From: Cymodocea nodosa
Taxonomy: Eukaryota; Streptophyta; Magnoliopsida; Alismatales; Cymodoceaceae
Assembly: GCA_036874045.1 (NCBI GenBank)
Contig: CM072342.1
Location: forward strand, 1,324,501 to 1,388,500
DNA: 64,000 bases
Direction: 5' to 3'
The notes beneath the pieces are model-generated. The model did not search any database. It was not told the DNA's origin and saw only the letters and a program-made list of their open reading frames with translations. This document shows positions 54,201 to 64,000 of the stretch, piece by piece. The stretch's first letter is position 1, and each line of letters begins with the position of its first letter. The translations under genes and the position numbers were made by a program.

Positions 54201-57200
54201 ACAATGTCAATTGTATTAAACTTGTGATTTATTGGGTTTACTATTATAATGATGACCCTTTGAGGATATCCAGCATAAGAGAATGGTATATGCTACAACT
54301 CCTCAAAGGACATTGAACATATACATAATTGTTATACAGATACATAATTACTGTACAGAAAACAATTGCTATTTTTACACACACTAGCATAATTATCATG
54401 CTTACACATGATTGGCAAGGCTGAGTAGGCACTACACTGGACTTTGCACACATTATTTACCTTTGCATTCCTCGGATTGATGAATTTTAAGAGTGATTGC
54501 TGATGAGGTTGAACCATGAGGGCTACAGGGTGGTGAGAGACATGGAATGTGGATGCATCAAGGTTATTCTACAAGGTACTAATCATGGTCCACTTCTACA
54601 ACCTCCAGAGTGCAATGTTGACAACAAAGAGGATCTGGCAGGCATGTGTAGCAGCAAGCGAGAGTCTAGCATCATATGCAGCAGCAGAAACAGCAGCAAG
54701 GGATTTCAGTTGAGGCAGGCATTGGTGATGGTTACTGCTGGGAATGGGAATAGTTCACGAGAGGGTGGTTGGATGCAGTTTGTTTCAGGGGATGGTTTCA
54801 ATTTTTTTGCTTCTGCTTTCATTTTCTACCTTGTTTTGGTTAAGAAAAAATGATGTCTCTATGGTTTTGGTATCTGATTCTTGCTTTTATGTATTCCTCT
54901 TCTTCATTTTTGTTTGTTTTTTTCACTTTTCTTGAATTTGGAAGTAGATGAGTGGTAAGAATTTTTTTGCCACTTTGTGTCTTTAACCATTTGGAAAAGT
55001 AAAACAACAGAAAGCAAGAATAACTGACACACTCCAATATCAGTTTGTGTTTTTAGTGAAATCCAGTATTTCCTCTCTCTTGCATTGCATGCTCCAATTA
55101 GATTTTGCTTGTTTATCTTCTGATTCCCTTATCCAATTTGAGTTTCTTTTGCATGCTTCAATTTTGGTGTCCAGTGATATGAAGTTGTTCCTTTTTCATG
55201 TTGAAAAAAGCAGGACAATTCTAATTGACATAAGTAGTATCACCCAAGAGATGTAGAAAGGGTTAGGAGGTTACAAGATAATATGAAACATAGCAATAAG
55301 GAAAATAAAATGCAACTACATAAGTGGCACCCGTGCCCAAGTAATCAAAAGGAATTTCTGCTGTTCAACAATTATTTTAACATTGGATTTATGCCCTTGA
55401 AAAATTGCCTCACTACAAATAAGCCAGATAGACCATATCCCTGCATGAATGAGTAATGGCAATAGTTGTTCATTTTTCATGATTTTTTTCATTGGGTCTT
55501 GATATAATAAGTTTAGCTTGCAGCAGACATGAAAGGGACAAGAAACCAATGAAGGCTGTGCAGTGAAACCCCTAATTTGGTTTCTCAGGGAATGCTCTTA
55601 ATAGGGCCCAATGAGAAAGGTTGAAAAAAGGGAATAAGAGGCAATGACGTGGTTGAAGATGGCATGACACGGTTGGTGGTGGAAAAGGGCCATAGATGCA
55701 ACTTGTGTCAAATAAGATAAAGAAAGCAGCTGCAATTTCCTCCTGCAGGAATGATACCCTTGCAACGGTTCTTTCTTTATCTTGTATACTTACAGCACAG
55801 TCGACTCTTGAGTCAGGCCTCAAGCTCCTTCACCTCCTTGATGAGTTGGAGGTCAGACAATAAGTACCAAGTGGGAGGATATGTGCAACTTTGTCTTGTT
55901 TTTTGAAGGCATTTTAGTAAAAAATAAGGATGACAGAAGCATCATTGCAGGAAGATATCTAAATCTAAGTACAAGTTTCTTGTACTCTATGTATTGTTCG
56001 AATGCGCCAACCTTACCCTCAGTGCCTTTCACATGAAAATTGAAAGAGCCTAAAGATCATTCAAGAAGAGACTAAATGACCACTGAAGGAAGTGGAAATA
56101 TAATTCTCTAAGTTAGAGCTTCACTTGTTCACCTCACTCATTAAACATGCACAGGAAGCATGAAAATGAAGGGCATAAGTGGGTGAAGACAGATGGGAAT
56201 TTTGGTGTATATAGTAGCATATGATCACTTGTCAGCCTCCTGATAGAAGCTGCAGGTAACATGAAGATAGGGAGAGCAAGATGTTGAATGAGATGCATCT
56301 TAGGTATTTATAAGGTGGAGGAAACTGTCAGAAATTATTTTCCAACTTTTATAAAGTATAATATTAAATCTTTTATTTTTTAAGTTGACATAACAACAAG
56401 ATGCAACAAATAAAATCTAAAGCAAGTAAGACAAAATAATGTTTTCTTATGCTAGAATAATGCTAAGTTCTTGAGCCAGAGAAAGCATAGAATACTCTTT
56501 TTAAATTTCAAATATCCAATAAACTGCATCTATTCACTTCAAAAAAACAAACAGAAAATGCAACAATGGGAATGTAAAACTGACCCAGCCAGGAGGCAGC
56601 TTGGATGAATTTGTGTTATAATCTGGTTTGGACACCACATTCTGAAACTCAAAATAAAAATAAAGTGAGATATATGAAATGGGAGTGATATGTAAAAAAA
56701 TAATCCTGACAGCAAGCCCTAAAACATCTACTTGTGATGGTTGTGGACACCACAATTTGTAAGAGAATATTATATAAAATATTATCCCAGCAGAAAGCCT
56801 TGGGATGGTTGTGGACAGCACAATTTGCAAGAGAAATATTATATAAATACAAAGGAAATTGTAATACATTTTCAGATGGCATGCCATCATTTTTGTTGTC
56901 ATCTTTTAGAATCCCTCTGGCTTTAAGCCTCTGTTTCAGATAGTCAGGCAACTCTTTCTTGGGACCTTTTGGCTCTGACTCATTTCCTATTTCAGGATTC
57001 ACAGTGCTCAACCCCTCATTACCCTCTTTCGAAGTTCCTGAGCAAGGCAAAAAAGGTTCTTAATGACCAATGAGCAAAATATCAAACAAAAATTAATGAA
57101 GGTGATAGACCTCAAAGCAGAGTATACCGGAGGGCCTTGTACTAGGGTAAGCACCTCCACCAGGAACTCCGTAGCCATTTCCTATTTCTACATTCCCTGG

Positions 57201-58575
57201 AAGTGCACAAAAAATCAAAAAAAGTACAAAGGAGAAAACCTAGTACATGAGGCTCCTATCAATGTAAGATCAAAGGGAGGTTCAATTATATGCAACCTTA
57301 ACCTTAATAACAAATCTATTTCCTAGTATTCAAATCCATAACTTTCTAGGTCACAATGGAGCAACTTTATTTTTGCACTAATACTTGCCCTTGTAAACAA
57401 AACATGCATGCTAAAAGAAAAATCACAAAGAGAACTAGTAGAGACTGCAGCACGGGCCTACCAAGAAACAATAACTGTTTCTTTTAAAAGAGTGATCTAG
57501 AATGGAAAGTTCCATTCACACACTAGTAGCCAAAAGGAAAATCTGTTTAACTCATTGATAATCGAATCCAGGCACAATATTTTTTTCCTTTGTAAGACCA
57601 AAGCACTAACTCAACCTGGCACGGGACTTGAATTCGAATAAAATGAAAGGATCACATCTCTAGTGAATGAGAATGAGAAAATCACTAATTCATATTAATA
57701 CTTTCAACGGAAAATGTGTGTTGTTACAAATGACAGTCGGTCATTTAATAAGACAAAGAAGTGAAATTCATTTTCAAACTTGAAAGGAAAAAGGAAATGA
57801 ACAAGAACCAACCATTATCCAGATAACTTGGCACACCGCGTTTGGAGGCAATTTCAGCTCGATGGTTGGTGGTCATCTTCAACAGCACATCCTACAATAC
57901 AAAAAATAATAATAACAGGACAAAAATAAAGCCGCGAGGTTCTTTTATCAAAAGGAGAAGCATCGTAAAGAAAATATGCTTCACCAGATAACAGCAAATA
58001 AAAACCCCACAAAGGAAAAATAAGAAACCTTCAAAGCAGAAGGATCATGACGTTCGGACAGAATGTCTCTTTTACTCTCTGAATCCTCATCTGTGCTCTT
58101 CACTTGTCTATAGCCAAAGAAAATCAAGCACTCTGATGACAACACAACACAAATTCAACCCAATATATGGGGAGAGAAAAGGCCCAACCTTTGGCTGCGT
58201 ATGACTTGTTGCATAGCAATTTCCTACTCACATCGTAAAACCAGGACCATTTTAGCATATTAGAAAAGAACAACGTAGAAAACCATAAAAAAACAAACAA
58301 ACTCTCATAGAAGATCGTACTTGTTCGCGCAAAACCACATCATGAACGGAGGAATCGACTGAAATTCCTGCAGAAACATTTGACTCTGATGATGCAACCG
58401 TTTCGTAGCTTCCTCCACTCGATTTCTGGTGGCTCGTGTAAGGTGCCGGTTGAAAAGGTGTTGTCGATTGATAGGCGGGGAACAGAGCGGCGTTGGAGTT
58501 TGCATCTAGACCGATGGTGTTGGGAGGAGGATAGTCGACTCCGGGAGGCGGCGGTTGGCCATTGGCAGTGTCCAT
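48286..58575 (-). CDS. PQBP1: PQBP1 homologue: two WW domains, CxxC/CxxC module, U5-15kD-binding tail
   Basis: There are thirteen exons: 58575–58321, 58223–58189, 58107–58029, 57891–57813, 57196–57128, 57037–56868, 56641–56585, 52165–52006, 51619–51421, 50468–50358, 50211–50089, 49072–49021 and 48435–48286. They total 1539 nt, or 512 residues, with all junctions in phase. The N-terminus is Pro/Ser-rich and low-complexity. WW1 spans about residues 244–275 (LPPGW … WEHP). WW2 spans about 290–320 (LPKGW … WDRP). Cysteines at 346, 349, 363 and 366 form a possible zinc knuckle around GGWGRGL. The C-terminus has [19 protein letters not shown] and [17 protein letters not shown], the segment that in animal PQBP1 binds the U5 snRNP 15-kDa protein. 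The likely role is in pre-mRNA splicing in the nucleus. The 4.4-kb intron 7 carries transposon debris. Confidence 0.93.
53217..54143 (+). mobile_element. Miniature, internally deleted copia derivative
   Basis: Two similar LTR-like segments lie at 53217–53344 and 54007–54143. Both contain the order ATTATTGTA, AGGGTAA, ATGTATCCAAA and TATACTCTCTT. They flank only about 660 bp. The 5' copy is followed by TAATATTAGAGCC, a decayed primer-binding site. The interior keeps a copia RNase H tail (about 53635–53940, [18 protein letters not shown]). The heptamer TTGGAGG flanks both ends (53210–53216 and 54144–54150) and looks like a target duplication. The element is antisense within intron 7 of PQBP1. 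Confidence 0.7.
55319..55549 (-). mobile_element. Possible LINE ORF2 C-terminal scrap
   Basis: An open minus-strand stretch contains [21 protein letters not shown] followed by [12 protein letters not shown] when read with its gap. This resembles the tail after the zf-RVT domain of plant L1-like LINEs. It is only about 75 codons long and has no other LINE motif nearby. Confidence 0.35.
57236..57385 (-). repeat. tRNA-derived SINE, second copy
   Basis: It is a diverged relative of the copy at 2151–2312, in the same orientation. It has GTTGCTCCATTGTG (box-A side), GTTATGGATTTGAATAC (box-B side) and the tail GGAGCCTCATGTACTAGG. It lies upstream of exon 5 in an intron of PQBP1. Confidence 0.55.
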
Positions 58576-59953
58576 GGTCGTTCCTGGTAGACCACCGCTA
58601 ACGAATCGATCGCAGACGCGGAGGGCGAGGGAAGAGACGATGACGTCGACAAAGATTTTACGATGAAACCCCTAAAAATAAATAAATGTAGAAGTAAACG
58701 TTGATTTCTTTTCTTGATATATCGATTTTTCACTTGAATGTTATAAAAAAATGATAATTAATTACATTTAACGAACGTTATATTTCTTTTCGACAAAACT
58801 TAATCGTAAATATATTCTATTAACATTCATGAATTTTCAATCATATGTAAGTGAATATAAATTGTTAAATGATATGTAAATAATTTCCAATTTTTTTATT
58901 AGTATGTAAGTAAAAAATATTTAATATATTCAAATAGATTTCCAGCAAACACTTACCGATTTTTTTTTATAGGTACGGAGAATTTTTAGAAGTAATTACA
59001 TTGAATTTGTTATTGGATGATTATAACTATATGGTAAAATTTTAATTTCATTAAATAACTATTTTTTTATTAGAAGAATTACAAATTCTCTAATTTCTAT
59101 TAAGTTAAAATTTTAATAATATTGGATTATACTATAAAGGTGTTAATCTCTGATCATTTGTCTCTCTAATATTTTTCAATTTTCACAGGTATTCAATACT
59201 AGACCTTTATGGATGGCATCCACCAATATTAATATCTAATTACTAATTCAAATGCTTAGTTTTATTAAAATGATGAAATTTATGGATAATTAAGATGATT
59301 GAAAAAACGAAAATCTTAAAATTTACTAGAATTATCGCTAATTTGTTTGTAATTTATAAAATTTGCATCCGCATGTTATCCATGTTAAAAGATTCAATAA
59401 TTTGTCATAAATTTCATAATAATGAGTCAGTTATTATCGAACTTTACATTTAAAAGTACAATAGATAATTCGGTCAATTATGTGCATAATCAGTCATTTC
59501 AATTTAATTTATTTCAAAATAATCTACCTGATTTTCATAATTTTTATCCCATAAATTGAAATAAACAAAGCATAATTTGTAAAAATAAATTATTCTCCTC
59601 ATATCTTCCGATATATTAAATAAATGTCTACCATGATTTAAAAAATAACATCCTTTACTTGAGATTTTGTACTTAAAGAAGCATACTTTTTCTGCATCTC
59701 TAAATTTTTATCTTAAAATTTGTAAAAAGAAAATAAATTTTATTACACAATGCACCATGAAACTCCACATTATTTTATTAAATAAAGCATACTTATTAGA
59801 AGAAAAGTAGTAAATGGGCATTTGCAAAGAAGCGCCACGATCAAGAATATATTTCTAAGTAGGTCCAAAATAGACGATCTTATCTCGACTACTTGGAGCA
59901 GGCCGAGCGGCGGGCAAGGAGGAGCTCCGCGCGCGCGAGGGTGCCCTGAAGCA
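58576..59953. other. Divergent promoter region between PQBP1 and CLPP3-like genes
   Basis: There are about 1.4 kb between head-to-head starts. The PQBP1 end is GC-richer for 100 bases. The middle (58730–59800) is extremely AT-rich with no gene. The ClpP end has a GC-rich leader (GCGCGCGCGAG near 59930). Confidence 0.55.
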
Positions 59954-62900
59954 ATGGAAGCAGTTCTCTCCTATACTACCGCCTTCCCTTCCTCCGGCCA
60001 CCTGCACCGCTGTGACCGCCCCACCCCAAGCCCGCCTACCTCATCCTTCTCTCCCACCTACGCCACGTTTGGGAGAAGACCCATTTCCGTGAAAGCGGCG
60101 GCGTTGAATAAGGAGAGTTGCAGGAGGACCCTGTCAGAGGGATGGGATCTCTCTGTTGGTTCGGTGGCGGGGGCTTGGATGCCGAAAATGGACGAGCTTG
60201 ATACCACTAACATGCTTCTTAGGCAGAGGATTGTGTTCCTCGGCTGGCAGGTTTGCTTGTTTGCTTGCATTTTTCTATCTATAAGAGGGGAAAAATTTTC
60301 CTTCTTTTTTGATTGGTACCTGGCCTTTTCGTCTTGCTAATCAATGGAGGAAATAAATTGTGCGTTTTGTGCTGTTATGGTTTGCTTTCTAATTTATATC
60401 ATGACGATGTTCATTAATTTGGCGATTTGTTACGAGTAGGTGGACAATATGACTGCTGATCTTGTAATCAGTCAACTCCTATTTCTAGATGCAGAGGACC
60501 AGGAAAAAGACATCAAGCTCTTTATAAATTCGCCCGGTGGATCTGTAACTGCCGGTATGCCATGTTCTCGTGCTCATTTTGGCTTTGTTTTTGATGAATT
60601 GCCATATTTTTGTTATTCTTGTTTTCGAATAGAAATCATAGATCGACATGTTTTATTGTTGTACATATTATTGACATGCAATTCATTTTTTAGTTAAGTG
60701 TTTTCTGTTTGACGTCGGCATGATTTGTTGGTCAGTATTTTTTGTCATTAACATATATTTAAGTTCTACGATGAGGGTTAAAACCATCATGAACTCAAGC
60801 TGGAGAGAGGAACTGCTAAGGGAGTGTATGTCTTATTTGAAAATCAAGAATGCTTGTGGACGGAGAGCCATCAAGGGATTGCAGTTTGGCTAGCACAGAG
60901 AGATCACTGCAGTTGGTTATCCTGGTGGATCTTTGTGGTGCTAATACTTTTCATTTGATGGTTGTGCCCTTTGGCCTTCTTCATGAAGTTCATAGGGACA
61001 CTGCCATGGAGAGCAAGTTGAACCAAACATTGTCAAGGTCAAGCCCATCTCAGAAGTAAGAGGGTAAGCTCTGTGTTGGAGCTGAACCCTTTTGGGCCAG
61101 ACTGTTCATGCCAAGTGCTACATTTTTTGGGAATCAGCAATGGATGTGGGGTTCGATTGTAAAAGGAGTTGGAGAAGAGAACTCACTAAGATGAACTCAT
61201 GACAATGTTCCACCTTGTCAGAAATTGATAAGGGCATCAATGTCAGCAAGATGGTATATGAAAAAAGAAAGAACATAGAGGTAGAAATTTCTCCTTTTAA
61301 GGCTTGTTTATGTATTCAAAAAGTAACGGAAAGAAACAGAAAGAAAGATTCAGAAAGTTATAGAAATTGATGAAAAAAAAGTTACAGAAAGTCTGTAGAA
61401 ATATAAGTATTTGTACATAATAAGAAATGTAACAAAAAAAATAGTAAGTAATAGGATTTGAATTTAATAAAATACAACTATTCAATGCTCATGATAAGTT
61501 TATAGATAAAATATAAATTTATAATAAAAGGTAATGAAATATGATTTTTAAGATAGAAGATGATAAAATATGATTTTTATGATAAAATATGATTGTTATG
61601 ATTTATGATGCTAAAATATGACTTTTATGATTTATGTTGATAATATATGATTTTTAAGATAAAAGATGATAAAATATGATTTATGATAATAATATATGAT
61701 TTTTACAATAAAAGATGATAACATATGATTTTTATGATAAAAGATCATAAAATATGATATTTATGGTAAAAGATGATAAAATATGATTTTTATGGTAAAA
61801 GATGATAAAATATGATTTTTATGGTAAAAGATGATAAAATATGATTCATAAAGAAATTAAAAGAAAACTTTTGTTTAACATATGGTAAGGATGAGTTGTT
61901 ACTTTTCAACTCTTTTGCACCTTTTAGGGTTGAAAAAGAGGTACAAAGAAAAAAATTTCCTAAGAAAGTTAGAGCAGAAAATTTATCAAACTTTCATTTA
62001 CTTTCTATTGCTCACAAATACTCTATATTCTATATTAACTTTCTATTACTTTCATTTTCGTCTCTTTCTATCACTAAAAATCTTTCCTTAATAGAAATTT
62101 TTTGAATGAAACAAAGGAAGATTTTACTGTCAAGAAGAGGAAGCAAATATGGATTCTGATAAAAGATGTCATACCTAACAAAATCCAAACTGATGATGCC
62201 TTTTCAAATCCCTATCTTTGGAAGCTTCTTAGAGGTTGGCTAAATGCTAGGCTAGGTAAATGGGCAAGAATCTAATCTTTACTTAGAGAACTTACATTTG
62301 CAAGATAATGGGGCAGCCTAGCTTGTGCATGAACCTGGTAATATGGTTGCCAACCTATGAGAGGAGGTCGCTTTTAACATGGTTCTCACCACAGCCTGTG
62401 TAAGGAGGGTGCTCTTAATGTGGCTCCCAAACCATACGAGGAGGTTGTACTAAACATGGTTTTCATCCCATGTAAGGAGTGTCAACTTGAGCATGATCTA
62501 CAAATACAATGAAGCCCAGCAAACCAGATGAGATTTGTTAGCCAACAGGAAGGTTTTCTGTTGGAAGGGATGCTAGTTTCAGACGTCCACAATTTGATGG
62601 TCCAAAGACTCTCTCTTTACATCTGTCAATCGCAATTGGGCGGGGAAGGTCTTCTGAGGGCTTTGATCCTTCACTCTCTGTCCCTCTACTCTCTTGCCCC
62701 ATGACATTGGGGGAATTCTTCTGAGTGTATTTGAATTGTATGGATGGAGTAGCAATGAAGCATCTCTCAGATGGGGAGGAGAGGGTGAAACCTTGCCTGC
62801 CCTATAATTCACACTAGGATCCTCAGGTAAGGTGTCATGAGCTGAAACTGTGATGTTGAAGGGACAGATCAAGAACCTTAGATACACTTCAGCAGACCTT

Positions 62901-64000
62901 AAGCAGGGTGAGCAGGATATTGTAGCATGAGAAGAATAGTTTTCCAATGAAGATTCTATGGAACATTAATGGGTGCAATCACAATCTAAAGTCAGCATAC
63001 ATATGGGTTCTAGTCAAGAACAAGGCATTTCTGTGGTTTGCATCCAAGAGCCTGAGTTGACTTCTATCAACAGGGAGGCCTTAAAGAGACTGGGGAGATG
63101 AATCTTGATTCATTTTCATTGCAGGAGTTGAATGGTGCTTCTGGGGGAATATTCATGGCCTGGAATAGTGCCAACTCAATGAATAAACTTAGGGAGGTGG
63201 GTCATGGGTCATATTTCTTGCACTGTGGTGTTTCAAAATGTATTTGATGGTTGGATTTGGGTTTGTTTGTCAATTGATAAACTTTTCACTGTGGTAGATA
63301 AGGCTCTTTGTTTGCAAGAGTTTTTTGATATTAGTTAAAGATGGAATCTCCCTTGGATCATTCTGTGTGACTTCAATGGGATTAAGGATCCCTAAGAGAA
63401 ATCAACTGGCTGGCTGTCCATTAGAGACGTGATTATTTTCTCTTCTTGGATTGTGGGGTTGCAGTCACACGACCTATCGACAAGAAAGATGTAACTTGGT
63501 CCAATATGCAAGGAAGAGTGATCATGTCATGTTTGGAAAGAATGCTAATTGATAGCAGCTGGGAGTAGCTCATCTGAATGTGGTGGTCAGAGGACTTGCC
63601 AAGGCTGTTCTGATTACAGTCTTTTGTTGGTGGATGCCAATGGGGGTTTCAAGAAGGGGTTTTCATATTCCAAAGTAAATGGTTGAGAGGCACGGTCTGG
63701 TGACTATGGATGGATTTGTTGCAGCGCAAGAAATGATCAGTGACCAATAAGATAGCTAGAAAAAATAAACTCTGTGCAAAATTGATTTTAAGAAGGTGTT
63801 TGACAACCTAGACTGGGGCTTCCTGCTGAAAACTCTTCAGTTGTATGGTTTCCCTTCTAAATGGTAAGAATGGATCAAGAATACTTTGGTCTCCTTCTTA
63901 ATGGAGCACCAAGGAGCCTTTATGCATTTTGGGAGAGTTCACCAAGGTGATCCTTTTCTCTGCTCTTATCCAACATTGCAGTTAATGCCCTTACCTTCGT
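59954..64000 (+). CDS. CLPP3: Plastid ATP-dependent Clp protease proteolytic subunit (CLPP3-like), first two exons only
   Basis: Exons 59954–60250 and 60440–60554 join in phase, giving 137 residues. The next exon, expected to start at the Met-Gly of GMGIYDAM, is not found before the right edge. Residues 1–50 or so are a Ser/Thr/Pro-rich plastid transit peptide (ending near ISVKAAAL). The mature part opens with the ClpP signature [18 protein letters not shown]. The second exon gives [20 protein letters not shown] and [11 protein letters not shown], the latter forming part of the oxyanion/substrate groove. The catalytic Ser, His and Asp would be encoded downstream. ClpP subunits form the plastid stroma protease core with ClpR and ClpC. 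The residue before the splice site is Trp in FLGWQ where Ser is usual. Introns or decay downstream hold a LINE. A start at 59822 would add 44 untypical residues. Confidence 0.88.
60780..61290. other. Unrecognised, repeat-like region after CLPP3 exon 2
   Basis: The base composition is richer in G than in the surroundings and short open frames appear. Translations on both strands match no family I know. It may be a decayed transposon portion. Confidence 0.3.
61303..62117. mobile_element. Possible non-autonomous transposon carrying a minisatellite
   Basis: The left end reads CTTGTTTATGTATTCAAAAAGT. The reverse complement of the right end reads CTTTGTTTCATTCAAAAAAT, a weak inverted repeat. Flanking interior segments rich in AGAAAGT.ATAGAAA are also arranged in inverted fashion, with GTATTTGT in both arms. 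There are no coding features. Boundaries are tentative. Confidence 0.35.
61534..61850. repeat. AT-rich 29-bp minisatellite
   Basis: About ten imperfect units occur. The last three are nearly identical 29-mers starting GGTAAAAGATGATAAAATAT, and older units to the left are diverged or shortened. Composition is almost purely A/T with interspersed GAT. Confidence 0.85.
62330..62500. repeat. Degenerate short tandem phrase
   Basis: Variants of GAGGAGGT…TTAACATGGTTCTCACC recur four times at intervals of roughly 35–50 bases. The function is unknown. It lies just upstream of the LINE and may be its 5' region. Confidence 0.4.
62560..64000 (+). mobile_element. Decayed L1-type LINE (runs off the right edge)
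   Basis: Scattered over three forward frames are an endonuclease start ([10 protein letters not shown] at about 62946), [17 protein letters not shown], an SLDRFL-like block near 63530 and reverse-transcriptase motifs. The RT motifs are [18 protein letters not shown] at about 63783 and VHQGDPF near 63940. This is the order expected of plant L1 ORF2. Stops and frameshifts are frequent. The 5' boundary is uncertain. It is in the same orientation as the CLPP3-like gene and downstream of its second exon. Confidence 0.7.

Noticed and set aside
54497..54853. 118-codon plus-strand open frame in PQBP1 intron 7
   Set aside because: It is Ser/Cys/Gln-rich with no recognisable domain, antisense to the host gene and next to transposon debris. 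Nothing supports expression.
59822..59953. In-frame upstream ATG that would extend the CLPP3-like protein by 44 residues
   Set aside because: The extension contains a GC-rich Arg/Gly stretch unlike plastid transit peptides. The ATG at 59954 begins a typical Ser/Thr-rich transit sequence.

Overview
This is a stretch of nuclear DNA from a flowering plant. The evidence is multi-exon genes with GT–AG introns, AT-rich introns and spacers, plastid transit peptides, a plant-only peptide hormone precursor, plant GH1, PQBP1, EXO1 and ClpP homologues, and Ty1/copia, LINE, SINE and MITE debris. Coding exons are not strongly GC-biased, which argues against a grass. I cannot name the species.

Layout, left to right. 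1–3611 (−): 5' part of a plastid-type NAD(P)-binding Rossmann protein that runs off the left edge; a SINE lies in one intron. 4704–6232 (−): a two-exon precursor of a Casparian strip integrity factor (CIF) type sulfated peptide. 6.3–10.6 kb: gene-free, with microsatellites, a SINE-like piece and a MITE. 10626–35375 (−): a nine-exon type-III J-protein (DnaJ-X family) spread over about 24.7 kb. Its first intron holds a complete but dead copia element (28395–33370). Its sixth intron holds a nest of at least three copia elements in both orientations (14469–23497). Divergent from it, 37000–40393 (+): an 11-exon secreted GH1 beta-glucosidase. 42584–46722 (−): a 12-exon EXO1-type 5'-3' exonuclease. 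48286–58575 (−): a 13-exon plant PQBP1 homologue, with a miniature copia derivative and a LINE scrap in its longest intron. 59954 to the right edge (+): the first two exons of a plastid ClpP subunit (CLPP3-like), followed by a minisatellite-bearing repeat and a decayed L1-type LINE running off the window.

I rebuilt the exon–intron structures by hand from reading frame, splice sites and family knowledge. Every complete gene closes in frame across all junctions: 84, 358, 517, 518 and 512 codons before the stop. These are unrelated housekeeping or developmental genes, and no functional cluster is evident. Host genes are structurally intact while every transposon inspected is broken. Points most worth following up: the CIF precursor, the two-WW plus CxxC/CxxC PQBP1, a GC–AG intron and PCNA-box-like tail in EXO1, the polyvaline signal peptide of the beta-glucosidase, and the retroelement-swollen DnaJ gene.
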